NCBI GenBank assembly: GCA_037039685.1
Contig: JAWNGF010000009.1
Coordinates: forward strand, 558,001-622,000
Source: Ceratobasidium sp. AG-K
Lineage: Eukaryota > Basidiomycota > Agaricomycetes > Cantharellales > Ceratobasidiaceae
Length of the DNA stretch: 64,000 nucleotides
Direction of reading: 5' to 3'
Shown one piece after another: positions 35,283-47,336 of this stretch; position 1 is the stretch's first letter; each line of letters begins with the position of its first letter. Made by a program: the position numbers and the translations under genes. The notes under the pieces were generated by a model. It saw only the letters and a program-made list of their open reading frames with translations. It searched no databases and had not been told where the DNA came from.

Positions 35283-36645
35283 CTGTACTAGTGCTTATGT
35301 AAAGTCTAGACACATGTGATCTGCCCCAAGCAGATTTTGCTCAAATTTCAAGCTCAGCATCCAATTGTTGTGAGCCAGCTCCCTCCATTGGACTTGCCTG
35401 TTGTCTCGCCCACTTGTACTTTGCCTTGTGTTGTGTTTCTGTTTCCGTCCGCCGCGTTGCCACCTTCTTGTGGTTCCTTCTGTTACACTGTGTAACGCAG
35501 CTGTGCTGTTGTATGAGTCATGTCTGTTCATACAGCATGACTCACACGGACACTCCTGATTGGTAGACTGCTATAAATCATGTGGCTGTGCTTTGTATGA
35601 CTCGGCCACTTTGTTAATATTTATAGAGGACCAACAAGCCTGGTAACCCCAGCTTGTTTTGTCTTGTCAAACATCCCCTTTGAGTGACACTTTGAACCAC
35701 CCCTACCCTTAAGAGTCTACAGCCATTTAAGTGTGGTGCAATTCAAGAGGTCCCTTAGGTCTTAGTGCCATCCACTCTCCCTTGCGGCTTGTTTCATAGC
35801 CACCAAGAAGAAGCTTACAACACAAATGGAGCAAATGTATGGCTGATTCAACTTTATAGATCTGTAGCTACATAATACCAATAGCATATGTTCAAGCTAC
35901 AATAATCTATGGTGACACATAGCTGAGTCATTGAGCATATAAGAAGAACACCATCCTGGGCAATATATTGGGTGTAGGTCAGTGTGAATTGTAGAATGTG
36001 TGGAGATTATCAACTACATGAACATATAGGGAACATATGTGTATGATAAGGCATAAAATTGAGCCCTGAGACCATCTGAGGTGGGAGAAAACATGATACT
36101 GCCAATGCTGAGGCTGGCCAAAAAAACTATTACCCCAGGTAGATTGATAAAATCACAAACAAGCAATAAAATTCTACATAAATTTGATTCTAGCAGGTTA
36201 ACATGATATAAACCTCATTTGTAGCCAGTCTGTGGGTTTGGGCAAGCAAATTTGCTGTACTTTATGATGCAGGGGCACATTCAAAAAATCTTGTGCTATT
36301 TGATTTCACTGTACAGAACCCTTGGACTCATGTGCATGTCCTATCATGCACATATAGGCCATATATGTTTATGTAGGTTATTACCTCCCCATATTCTGCA
36401 ATTTATGCTGACCTAAACCCAATATATTGCCCAGGATGGTGTGCTTCTTATATGCTCAATGACTCAGCTATGTGTCATCATAGATTATTGTAGCTTGAAC
36501 ATATGCCATTGGTATTATGTAGCTACAGATCTATAAAGTTGAATTAGCCATACATTTACTCTGTTGGATGCTGAGCTTGGAATTTGAGCAAAATCTGCTT
36601 GGGGCAGATCATGTGTGTCCAGACTGTACATAAGCACTAGTACAG
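35283..36645. mobile_element. Long terminal inverted-repeat (foldback/MITE-like) element carrying a solo LTR
   Basis: The left arm, from CTGTACTAGTGC at 35283 to about 36040 (LTR excluded), is the reverse complement of the right arm from about 36340 to 36645. Each arm is about 300 bp, at roughly 90 percent identity by eye. The central 300 bp is unique and non-coding. Without the LTR the element is about 0.9 kb. TA just inside both ends would fit a Tc1/mariner-type target, but the exact ends are uncertain. Confidence 0.85.
35366..35822 (+). repeat. Solo LTR of family B (457 bp) in the left arm of the inverted-repeat element
   Basis: TGTTGTGAGCC...TTACAACA. Flanks CCAAT (35361-35365) and CAAAT (35823-35827) differ at one base. 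The uninterrupted right arm confirms the insertion point. Confidence 0.92.
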
Positions 36646-36686
36646 CACCATGCAGCTGCTGCCATGGTTCCTGAAGAGATAAAGGC

Positions 36687-36775
36687 CTGAAGGCCTAGGT
36701 GACTTAGTTGCACTCAAGGGGAGAGATGACAAGACAGCAGGCAGAGTCCATAGGTGTTGTGAATGGGTCACAACA
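36687..36775 (-). repeat. Family C LTR remnant with internal deletion, minus orientation
   Basis: Shares GACTTAGTTGCACTCAAGG and the following GGAGAGATGA with 19922-19950, then jumps to the other LTR end (GTCCATAGGTGTTGTGAATGG, GTCACAACA), so the middle is missing. Confidence 0.6.
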
Positions 36776-37135
36776 CCAAACAGGGGGTTTTCTCAGTTGT
36801 TGGATGGCCACCTTTGTAGGCACAGAAGATACAACCAATGGTAGTGTGGTGGATATTCCTGAGGATGTTTGAAACTGCACAGTCATTGTAACCAAGTTGT
36901 TTCAGACCAAGGATCTGAGATTTGGTCTCAGGATAAGTATTGAAAGCCATTAGAGCAACTGCCATGGTCTGCAAGAGCTTATTGACAAGCAATGAGGGCT
37001 AGGGCATCAGGAAAACTGCTCTTGGATTTGAGAGTGATTTGGGTGATTTGGGTGATTTGGGTGATTTGAAACAAAGACTTTGCTTCAAATCCACTCCTAA
37101 GTGCCCAAATCTGCAACCAGTTTTCCTGATGTAGG
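36776..37135 (-). pseudogene. Tc1/mariner-like transposase N-terminal fragment with terminal repeats
   Basis: On the minus strand, about 36790-36950, the frame has the look of a Tc1-type helix-turn-helix (ETKSQILGLKQLGYNDCAVSNILR). Just upstream, CATCAGGAAAACTG (37005-37018) and its inverted copy (37118-37131) may be an element end. No DDE core. Low certainty. Confidence 0.45.
37034..37069 (+). repeat. Four tandem copies of a 9-bp unit
   Basis: GTGATTTGG repeated three times plus GTGATTTGA. Lies between the 14-bp inverted repeats of the Tc1-like fragment. Confidence 0.8.
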
Positions 37136-37385
37136 GGACCTTGAATTTGCATGTGATCAAAAGAATTGCACCAAGGCATCATACCATGGCCCCAACATCT
37201 CTTTGCAGGTAAGTCATTTCTCTCTAATTTTCGTATATATACTATGGGTCAGTCTGTCTACATTTTATACTATTAAGTCAGACAAGTATACTGTATATGT
37301 CACCCGCTGCGAGTTGCACGATGATTTCGGGTCACGTGGTGCAATACTTTTGTGTGGCAGTGTATGGTGCATGTAGCCTACTGGT

Positions 37386-38700
37386 AAACCACCCACTCTC
37401 AGAGGATCCCCTGCAATACTACTGCTATGAGCACACAACTTGCGCTACGAAACGAGTATAACCCACCGACAGATGTCTAATGAGAGACGTAACACTCACG
37501 CCAGCCCTCGCCCAACGAAAGCGACTGGTCCGTAAAGTACATCGACCCCTGAGGTCCAACTGTGAGCGCGCTATGAGGGTAAGGAAGATAGGCATGTAGT
37601 TCGAGGGGCACCCAGATCACAGGTATGCCATCGAGCATAAGCCACCCGTCGTTGTTCATCTTGGAGCGCATAACTGCCTGAGTGATGGTACATATATGCT
37701 CGTGCCGAAGCAGTTCTGAGCCAGCCATGGGGGGCGCACCGTGTGAGGATTGATTGGTCTGCGTATCGATAACGGTAGAAGAGGTGCTAGCAGTATCTGA
37801 ACAAAGAGCTGCACTGTTGTCCCATGTCACGGCGCCTGGTAAACGCTCTGAGCCAACGGCGGTGGCATGTACACTCCAAACTCGGATGCTCCCGTCACTA
37901 TACCCGGACGCGATACAGCTACCATCGGGCGAGAAAGCAACATTAGTGCGCACGGTCGCATGTCCGACCAGTGGGCCAGCAACGATTTCGCCGGTGTGTG
38001 TGTCCCACAGTAGGACAGCCCCATCCCGGGAGCCAGAGGCAATTCGCTGGCCGCTGGGAGAGAACGCGACTGAGGAGACTGGTGCTGCGTGACCATTGAA
38101 AACATTGATCGCGTGGCTGTTAGAGCGGATGTCCCATACATGGACGGTGCTGTCCCAAGATCCGGAGGCAACATAGAGGCTGTCAGGAGAGAAAGCAAGT
38201 GAGGTAACCTCTGCTGTATGTCCGGCGAACTGTTTGGGAGCATCATTGCTAGCTTTTGCGCTCCTTAACGTGACGGTGTGGTGCAGAGAACCCGAAGCAA
38301 CGTATGTGCCATCGGGAGAAAACGCGATTGAGGTGGTGTAGTCTGTGTTTCCTTTAAGTGGGCCAGCAATGACGTCGCCAGTAGATACGTCCCATAGTCG
38401 GAGAGCAGAATCGAGAGAACCAGCAAAGATACCCGCGCCGTCAGGGGAGAAAGCAACTGAAAGGACTTCTTCTTGATGTGTAAACGGTCCAGCGACGATG
38501 TCACCAGTGCGTGCATCCCATACCAGGACTGTCGCATCTTCAGAACCAGAAGCGATACATACGCCGTCAGGAGAAAATGCAACTGAGCGGACTGCTCCTG
38601 TGTGATGCTTGAAGGGGCCGGCCACGGAATCACCAGTGCTTGCGTCCCACACAATGATAGTGCAGTCGGAAGAGCCTGAAGCGATGTGGGTACTGTTGGA
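37386..38700. repeat. Near-identical duplicate of 61384-62697
   Basis: Covers the 3' flank and last WD repeats of both NACHT-WD40 genes in the same orientation. Only scattered single-base differences, one 2-base gap and a small cluster near 38527-38570. Confidence 0.9.
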
Positions 38701-41700
38701 GGAGAACGCAATACATCTTATTTCGCGTTGAAATGGAAGGTTTTTGACACGAGAGTTAGTAGCTTTCTGGCCCACGCCCCATAAACGGATGGTTCTGTCG
38801 AAGGAGCCAGAGACAATGCGTGTACCATCGGGGGAGAACATAAGGGATGTGATTGTCCATGCATGACTCGTAAGTGGTCCAGCAATGATTTCGCCGCTGT
38901 CCGCCGCCCATACTATGATCGTGGCATCGATGGATCCGGACGCAATGCGCGTACCGTCAGGGGAGAATGCGACTGAGAACACTTGGTCTGTATGCGCTAC
39001 AAGTGGCCCAACAACTATGTCGCCAGTCTGTGCATCCCAGAGCAAGATAGTACAATCTTCACTGCCAGACACGATATTTTTGCCGTCTGGGGAGAATGCA
39101 ATGGAGTAGATGTCACCCCTATGGCCTATAAACGGGCCGACAACCTTGTCTCCGGTGCATACATCCCAAACTTGGATAGTTCTATCTTTGGAGCCAGAGG
39201 CAACGTACTGCCCGTTAGGAGAGAAAGCAACAGAATTGATGCAAGCTGTATGCCCCCGGAATGGCTCTGAAATTACATCACATGTGTGTGCGTCCCACAT
39301 CAGAAGGGTACAATCGTCACTCCCAGAGACGATCTTGCTGCCGTCTGGAGAGAATGCAACCGAGGTAATGGATTTGGTATGGCTTGTATACGGGCCTCTG
39401 ATCACGTCGCCTGTATATGTGTCCCAAAGTAGCATGGTATGATCCCAGGAGCCAGAGGCAACGCATCTCCCTTCAGGACAGAATGCCACGGAGGACACTC
39501 CATCGGTATGCTTTTTCAGCGGCCCAACAACGGTATGGCCGGAGTAGGCGTCCCAGACTTGCACAGCTCCGCTGCCAGACCCAGAAACGATGCAGGTACC
39601 GTCGGGAGAGAAAGCGACGGACGTAACATAAGATTCGGCGATCACCCAAGTCGCTTGCGCAGCCATGTTCCTGTGGCTCACTGTCGTTCCATGCACGGCG
39701 AGCAGCCCTTTGGTACGACCCCAGTAACGGACGTATACAAAGCTAGTCTTTGCGCAGAATGGTAGTGCAGAGATATAGAGGTGAGGTGTGCTGCGATTGC
39801 AGGCACTTGTTGCAAACCGAGATACAAATTCGCGCGCGTCAGCGGCGTGCTCGTAGGTGGGGGTTGGATTTTTGACCTCCTGGATTCCGGTGAGTATCAG
39901 CGAATGGGGCACTCGCATTTGACTCACCTGCAACCACCTCTCCGTCTGAGCAAGCAGGGACACGCCTGCTGCCATGCGTTGCTGCAGATTCAGTACTTCC
40001 ATCCAGAACAGCAGTAGACGATCCAAAAAGTCGCTTAGCGTATTGCGTAGGATGTGCGAAGTACTTGTTAGCTTAAGATGATCACCCCAGTACAAGCACG
40101 CGTAGAAGAGTGGGGAGGAGATATGCGCCTTGATACGTGCTTCCAGGTTCGGTACGTCCTTGTCGAATACAAACGACGACTCAAGGTCACATATGTTGAA
40201 CCGCAGCTGCTCCTTCATGATGTCGAAGCACCGATGTGCCAGCCGTCCATTTTGATCGCTGGGGTCGCAGTAAAAGCTCTTGGAGCGGGAATGGTCAAAG
40301 AGATAATCGGGAAACGACGCATGTAGCGTGGACACCAGCCTGCCTGACTCCGACACATGAAGCACAGATCGCAGCGACTCCAGCGCGAACACCACCTGAG
40401 CTTCGGAGAGATCAAGGTATGTCGCGAGGGTCGGAGTAGACATGGGCTCCCTCGCGCACACGACTGTTCTCAGCACGAGTCGTATGGCGTTCCTTTCTTC
40501 TTCCTCCAGCACCTCGTCTTCTTCGTCCAGAGCTACAATCAGAATAGTCGTGTACAGTTCGTCCAGCTCCTTGTATCTCTTGCTCGACTGCCCTTGTCCG
40601 GCTTGATGTGTGTTTGCTGTCAAGGCTCGGTTCAGCCGCTCGATTGGGTTCGTGGACGCCTTGCGAGGAAGGATGTATCGCACCGCAGTGGCTGCATATA
40701 TGAACAGCTTGCCAGCCCGTTTTGTCAGCAGCTCGATCTGGTCGGTGGTAGGTGGTGGGCTCATCGAGCTCAGTGACGCTGTGAGGTACTTCTTGATGTC
40801 TTCTTCGACGATCGACAGCTCGATGTCGTGCAGATGCAGCACTGTCGGAGAATAGCCACTTCCCGACGACATTGGGTCTCGGATCGCAGGTTCGGGTCGG
40901 CTGGTGACGAAGAACCGGATAGGCAGACGTGCCACATGCTGCAAAAGTACCCCGAGGATCAGTCGCACTCCATAGTCTTCCTCGCATTCGTCCAGCGCGT
41001 CAATCACCACCACCACTCCGTCTAGCATTGCGACATCGCTCGCCTGCATCGGTTCCTGCACAAGCGTCTCAAACTGGCCACGTGTATCCAGCTTGGCAGC
41101 ATCGATGTCTTGCTTCAGGGCCTTGCATAGCGCCTCTCGAAACACAGGAGAGTACTTGGCCAGCTGGTATGCGATCGTCGGTATGATACGCCTGAAGTCG
41201 CGGCACGAAGGCGAGGCGCGAGAGCAGAAGAAGCTGGCCCCGAGCTGCTGGTTTTGCCTGAGCCACTCGCACAGACTGTATGCGATGGTTGTCCCTGTTC
41301 CTGCCATGCCGTTCATCCAGTAGACCTTTGCTCCGTTCGGGTCATGTACCCAGTCTCTAAGATCTTGCTGCAACCTCTCCCGCGTTTGAGCAGTACACCC
41401 GTGGCGCTTTGAGGCCGAGTCGCTGGAGTTGTAGACGGCGTCGTCGACGGGTAACAAGCCCTTGAGGAGGGTCATCTATCCCATTGGTGTAAGCGCAGGC
41501 TTAGCTGGCGGTGTTATCTGCCTACCACGTGCTGCCTGTTGGTCTTTCTCAGCGTCTGCAGGCTGATCTCGCTCTGTTTGACTCTCAGACCGAGGAGCCA
41601 ATCCTGAAGCGTGACCCACTGACCTGTAGCTGTCGGAAGAGTCCTTTGATTCGACGATACCGCTTGATAACGTCTTCTTTGTCCCGAGTGGACTCGAGCA

Positions 41701-42473
41701 GTCGTCTGCCTTGACCACGATCTTGTTTTTTGCTGACTTCATCCGCCTCGGCCTTGATGGATCTGCATAATTGGCCTCAGTCCCGTGCGCATACACAAAC
41801 ATATGTGGCTCACAGTGCAATATGTTCAGCACTTCCACTCGGATTCTCCGTGCCGAGCTCAGTCATGCATCGATCCAGAGTGCGCAGCATGGCCGCAAGC
41901 TCGGTAGCAAGTCTCTCATAGTCCTCTGTGTTTGTCGCAGCTGCCTGCACTCGCTCAGGTCAGGGCTTGCCACCTTACAACCTCATGAGCTCGGCTTACC
42001 TGCACGACATCCGCCCAGCCGATGAGCTGGTTGACTGCCAACCCGAGGGGAGGGAACACCTCTGTGGTCTTGCCCAGACCTCTTAGTGCCGTGTCCAAAC
42101 CCAGCCATGCTGCATCTTTACGACCGCCTTCTCTTCCGGTATGAGATATTCCAGAGGTGACCGCCGATGTACCTTTTGCTGCCTCGGACGTCGAGCTTGT
42201 GACGGTCGTCGATGGTCCTGTCGGCTGATCGTGGCTGCTTGCGCCAGACTCTTCAGCACCGACAGGTCGAACACCCGGAGATGTGCTGGGTGTATTGGAG
42301 GGCGCAGGAGAGACAGATTCACTACGGCCTGGTTGGGCAGATGTACCTCCGGTACCTGGGGCAGCCAGCAACGACGAGGGTTGTATGGCACTTTTCACTC
42401 GATCGACACCACGGCGAATGGCCTTGCTATAATGCTTCCGCTTTGACTCTTTTGCCGGTGGAGTGGACGACAT
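37477..42473 (-). CDS. NACHT-WD40 protein (fungal NLR-like, 14 WD repeats), copy 1
   Basis: Rebuilt as five exons: 42473-42000, 41944-41814, 41762-41624, 41475-39928, 39879-37477, with introns of 55, 51, 148 and 48 nt, giving 1,564 residues. The N-terminal segment (MSSTPPAKESKRK...) and helical region are typical of Agaricomycete NACHT proteins. The NACHT domain starts at about 41340: the P-loop reads GMAGTGTTIA, lacking the usual Lys, while Walker B (VVVVIDALDEC) is present. Residues from about 39640 down form 14 WD40 repeats, enough for two seven-blade propellers. Such proteins act in non-self recognition and programmed cell death; the role here is inferred. The 48-nt intron is in frame, so read-through would also stay open. 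The last 1.3 kb is almost identical to the copy at 61,384. Confidence 0.88.
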
Positions 42474-43370
42474 GATGGTCGATCACTGTGTCGTAAGCGT
42501 TACAGTTGCATTGAAAACTTGAAATGAGGGAGCATATCGGAATGATCATGATACACGAGGTTAGCTCTGGATACGATATGTCAATGTCGATACACCATCG
42601 CACGTGACCATTTTTTCTCTCTGTAAATACGGTTTCACGAAGTAGCACATGCACACAGGGGGCAAAATGTTGGGGTCTACAGTCGGGATCGGACCAGCTT
42701 ACTAAAAATTAGTACATTTCCCGGAAGCATTTGCTTAAGAGGAAGACACTGAAGATGCTCGGAGGCGGGCACCTGGCTGCTTCATTGAATCCCACCGTGT
42801 CATGTCTTTCCCCGATCACTCCTACTCAAAGGCAACTACAGGCGTATAAAAACAACCCCCTCGTTGAAAATAACTCACATGGGACTAGGAGACTCACTAT
42901 GGCACACATATTCCGCCCCCCCCCCCCCCCCGCTCAATGCTCTGCTCGCTCTCCTTGGGCACCCGCGGCGGCGCATATATTCGCGTCCCTTAGCATTTCT
43001 TAACTCATGCGCTATGATTTCAACACAACTAGCCTCAAGATTAATCCTCGAGTGCATACTTGGCTATCTCTCCCGACACCCATCTTTGCGCCCCCCAATC
43101 CATGTCACAAACAACGCCGCCCTTCACGTCTTTGAACTTGATGGCAGAACAACTTGGTGCGCTTCCTTTGACGTCATAAAATATATCCAGTACTTGCCCC
43201 GTCCCACTCCCTTGTTTAATGTGCTTGGCTATGCTTAGATTTCCGAGACCAAACGAGAGCCCTTCATGGGCGGCAGGGCAAGCATCAAGGTGGGCGTGTC
43301 AGGACAGGCGCATAGATGGCTGCCAGTTGGCGTAGCACTCACAACTAGAAGCAACTGCAGCACACGAGCT
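42474..43370. other. Intergenic region
   Basis: Probable promoter side of the NACHT-WD40 gene. A run of about 15 C lies at about 42916-42931. On the minus strand an open frame without ATG runs from about 43265 to 43045 (about 72 codons, contains CDMDWG and several Cys). It could be a terminal exon of the acyltransferase or a fossil, but I cannot place it. Confidence 0.4.
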
Positions 43371-44888
43371 TCAGTAAAGACGATTGCCAAGGCTGTTTTG
43401 GCACTTGAACTCACACTGCATACGAGCACCTGGAGAAAACGGCACCTGGGTCTGTCCAGCATGTTTGGCCTTCCATTTCAACTGAGATAGGAGTTGCTCT
43501 GGAGTGGTTTGCACTTGTACCGAGGACCTAATCATATATGCTAGTTCACCTAGGGACATAGACTGAATCTGAGCATCCGACAGCGGTTCCGTGGTCATGT
43601 TGAAGAATGCATTTTGCAGGTATGCATGCCCAGGCAGAAAAGCTTCTGGAAAGCGGCCCCTGACATGAGACTACTTTATCAGAGAATGCCGTGTCCGGGT
43701 AATCCCAATAAATCTCACCGTGCGTCGACTACATAAATGAGACGGTTCTTTTCAACTGATGTGGTGTCGATGAATGTATGCTATATGACTATCAATACGA
43801 CGTACGCCCGTGAGCGCTTGAGCCAACCTTGTATATCCATGCCACGATTATATCGTTCGTACTTAGAAACGGAATCGACCGACCAGACGAATGGAGCTCA
43901 TCCAATGCCTCTTGCTTTAGGCGAGCAATCTCAGCCGCGGGGAAGTAGATTGTACGCCGCTGAACCGGTCCCTCGACAGCGAAGTCTAGTTCCGCAGCCC
44001 GGCGGAATGCTGCTCCTTGCTCTGGGCCCCAGGTCGTCCAGCCCCTCCTTGCTTCGGGAATATTGGGAGCAGAAAGTGCACGCGGGACAAGAATTTCCCA
44101 AGGATCATGTGGGAGAATTGGAGGTATGAGTGAACTATCCAAGGCAAGGATAAACGCTTTGGCAAACTCAGCAAATCCAGACGCGTCCATGAGAACGTGA
44201 GCGATGGTGAGGGTAATTATCGTTGCATCCAAGAGGTAAGCAACGTGGAGGGCAAATGCAGGCTCGCCGGTCGTGAGATAGTATTCTAAATCTCTCAAAG
44301 GCTGGTCTCGATGGAGTGATTCATCTCGTAGTATGACCTGAGTAGAAATTGTTTCGGTTTTCGTGTATTGCATCTCTGTATCTGATAGAATCGCATTGAC
44401 AGTCTATTGAAAAAATTTCAATATATGCTAGGGTTAGAGCTAGAATAGTACACTGCTTACCTTGAAACTGAGCTTCAACTGTGCCAACTGGGGATCTGGC
44501 ACGACCGCTTCGATCTTGTTTGTCTGTCGCCCTTCAGTCACGTATATACACGGCCTTCTAGAGCGTTGCCTACCTCACTATTCCGTCGTATTCGCGCACC
44601 CAAGATTGGCCAGGCTTTGGCTATCCGACCACAGGTTTCTTCGACCAACTGTTGATCAATGGCACCACTAAACGTTAGACCAGCGCTCAACGTGACAGTC
44701 TCCGCTGCCGAGTTGAGGTCCATAAAAGATAGGTTTAGAATGCGAGACATATCGAGGATAGATGTGCGGTACCACTTGGGAGGGGGCAAGATAGCCAAGT
44801 AGATCAGTTGCCTCTCCTCAGGAATATTCAGGAATATATATCCGGTGATGGTGCTTTCGGCTCCGCGCGGCTCACCAGTGTGAGTCAA
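43371..44888 (-). CDS. BAHD-type acyltransferase (transferase family), C-terminus uncertain
   Basis: Exons 44888-44574, 44514-44461, 44403-43828, 43780-43719 and 43659 to about 43371, all with GT-AG introns of 47-59 nt and matching phases. The family catalytic HxxxD motif is present as HVLMD (about 44190). Other family blocks are SFKTVNAIL, LSTNDIIVAWI, RLIYVVDAR and YLQNAFFNMTTEPLS. The C-terminal DFGWG-like structural motif is not found in the last exon, which ends in an atypical tail. So either one more exon is missed or the protein is truncated. BAHD enzymes move acyl groups from CoA to alcohols or amines, often in secondary metabolism; substrate unknown. Confidence 0.8.
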
Positions 44889-45054
44889 GGAACCACACCA
44901 TCATTGACTCGAACGCGAAAAAAAATTGGCACGCTGTTGAAACTTGGGGGCCGGTCTATACCAACGCATTTATGAGGACCACTACATACAAATATATCGA
45001 TGAGAGAGCACATGCAAACCAAAGCCATCGCAGAAACCACCGACAGACGCAAGC

Positions 45055-47336
45055 CTAATCGTCATTCTTTTTCTGCTTCTTCTTGACGGGTCCGTCCTCT
45101 GACTTCTCCTTGCCTTTGGCCTTGGGTTTCGCTTTCGCCTTCTTCGAAGTGTCCCCATCCGCATCACCCTTTTTCTTTTTCTTCTTCGGCGAGTCGGCAG
45201 TAACAGCAAGATCTCCGCTCGCAATTGACATCCGATCCGACACCTCCGAGTCGCTCTCCGATGGCGACCCACCATCCGACTCGGACGCCTGGAAATCCTC
45301 GTCTGGAAAGCGCAATGGATAAGTAGCGCGTTTCGTACGGTCCGCACGTGGAGATACATACCTTCCTCACTCTCCTCGTCATCATCCATCGCCCTAGGCT
45401 TGGGTCGCTCACTTCCGTCGCTCGCGACGCTTTGCATCTCGTCGTCGTCACTATCATCCGCCGCAGCCGTGCCCAACAAGTCCAGATCCGCCATCTCATT
45501 CTTGGTGCGCACTTTCTTCGAGGTCAGGTAGTTTTCGATCGGGTCGTGTTCTTCCTTGTTGATCGAGGTGAATGTAACCTCGGGACCGGTCTTGGACACG
45601 ATTTTGATATCAAAGGTGCGTGCCGCTGCAGTTCCAGAGCCCATACTGGTTGGAACGTGAATTGAGTAACAGGAATTCTGTGTGGGTGTTGGAGCGACTC
45701 ACCGAGAAAATACAACCTGGTGAATGTCGGAAAACTCTACGAGATGTGGCTGCTTCGCCACGAAGAAGAGCGACTTTTCGAGTGGGAACAGTGTTCCTTG
45801 GACGGCTTTAAGATTGCACTTGACGCCATACATATCCTCGTGGCTAAATCCAGTCAGAACAGACTGCAAGGAAGCAGCGATTAAATCTCTCATACCTCCT
45901 GAAAGTTGTAGGAGCAATGATCTTCTTCCCACTCAAGCCACGGAAGATACGAGTAACGACTTCATGAGCAGGGCCCTCGTATTTCTTCTCCAGTTTGCCT
46001 TCGTACTTGGTCTTCAACGTTTCCCTGCCGCCTTCATCAGTCGCCGCCACAGATTTACTAGCCGAGTCACTCACTCATCCATGTGGATTTCCGTCTCAAG
46101 TTCTTCGTCCCGTCCGAACAACATACGGAGGTAAGGGTACCTCGTTTGACCTTGTCGGATCGGGGGGTCCAGTCCAACCTAAAATTCTAGTGGGTCAAAT
46201 TTGATGCACTGCTCGATTCCGAAATGATACTTACGACCATCTCGACGTGCAAATCGTCGGGGGAGAGGAGGAAAAGTCGAGTGATGGAGGAATAGAGGAT
46301 CTTGTAGTCGTAAGTCTTACCACGCAACCGTAAGAAAGTCGGAAACATGTCGATATCATAACGCCCTCTGTGTGCCAATGATTAGCTCAAACTGTACGAA
46401 TTCAACGAGTGAAAGAACGTGCCTTGGGGTCTGGATATTGACCTCGCTAAAGCTGACCAGAACGTCGCCAGTAACTTGCCCAATGTCGGCCTTGTCCTTG
46501 ATAAGATCATGGAAAGCCTGAGCGGCAGAAATATCCTCGTCATCGTCCTTGTCTCCAACATCATCATCATCGCCGTCCTTGGTGTGTTGGCCGGGCACAT
46601 AAAACCGAATTTCGGTGAGTTCGTCTGGACGGCCTTTTTTCGACTTGGTAGTCGGGGCCGTAGGTGCGGTGCTAAACTCAAGGGAAACTTCTGTCCGGCC
46701 AGCAATGTTGGAATTGGCGACAGATCGTAAGGGTATTTCGAAGGCGGTCCTGTTGGACACGACGAATGCCAGGTCTGTGCCTATGAAAGATATTAGCACG
46801 AGGCGCCCAAGCAGAACATGCGAGTTACCTTGTACGTCCGTAGATCCCCAATTCCAGCCCTTGACGCTAATTTCCTTGGTCTCGAGCTGGGTTTTGTAAT
46901 GTTGGGTCACAAGCTGGGAAACTTTGTCGTGGTCCTGCGAATTAAATTAGTCGATTAGTTCATTTCGACAGACAAACATCTTAACCAACCTCTCTCAAGA
47001 ATCCGTCAAACGTCTCCCGTCGCCTTCCTTCCTTCAAAATTACCCGGAGCTGAAAATTGCGTGACACCCTAGCACACAAGTGGCGGCCATTTAGCATTCG
47101 TGCCCGGTGTATTACAGCGCTCATAGAACTCACCTTAGCCACTGGCAATATTTTATATCCGCAGCCTGGATCATGATATTTTCTTCGCTCTCGAGAGCTT
47201 TCCAGGCAATACCCACTGGGGCAAACCTGATTTCTGAACATGGCGTTGAGATGTGTTTGGCTCAGGATCATGACAATATCTTACTTCCTAGCTCTACTCC
47301 GGTTCCATGGTATATAGCGTCGAATTGGGTCGTCAT
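45055..47336 (-). CDS. POB3: FACT histone chaperone subunit Pob3/SSRP1
   Basis: Eleven exons: 47336-47285, 47233-47134, 47068-46990, 46934-46829, 46780-46423, 46367-46235, 46178-46075, 46024-45896, 45843-45703, 45645-45362, 45302-45055, giving 577 residues. It starts [11 protein letters not shown] like other Pob3 proteins. The SSRP1/POB3 domain has the KGWNWG, FEIPL, EVSLEF and IRFYVPG blocks; the middle PH-like domain has [31 protein letters not shown] and QTRYPYL. The acidic then basic Lys-rich tail ends at 45055. There is no HMG box, as usual for fungal Pob3. FACT (with Spt16) moves H2A-H2B during transcription and replication. The intron at 46422-46368 has GC-AG ends. The first exon is short and was set by frame joining. 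Confidence 0.95.

Noticed and set aside
37034..37069. CRISPR-like array
   Set aside because: Only four 9-bp tandem units with no spacers, in a eukaryotic context.
38983..40855. Several plus-strand frames opposite the NACHT-WD40 gene
   Set aside because: Mirror frames of the repeated WD40 coding sequence; they recur opposite copy 2 for the same reason.
42914..42931. Regulatory meaning of the poly-C tract
   Set aside because: Simple homopolymer; its length may also be a sequencing artefact.
45083..45322. Plus-strand frame rich in Phe and Ser opposite POB3
   Set aside because: It is the antisense of the Lys/Asp-rich tail of POB3.
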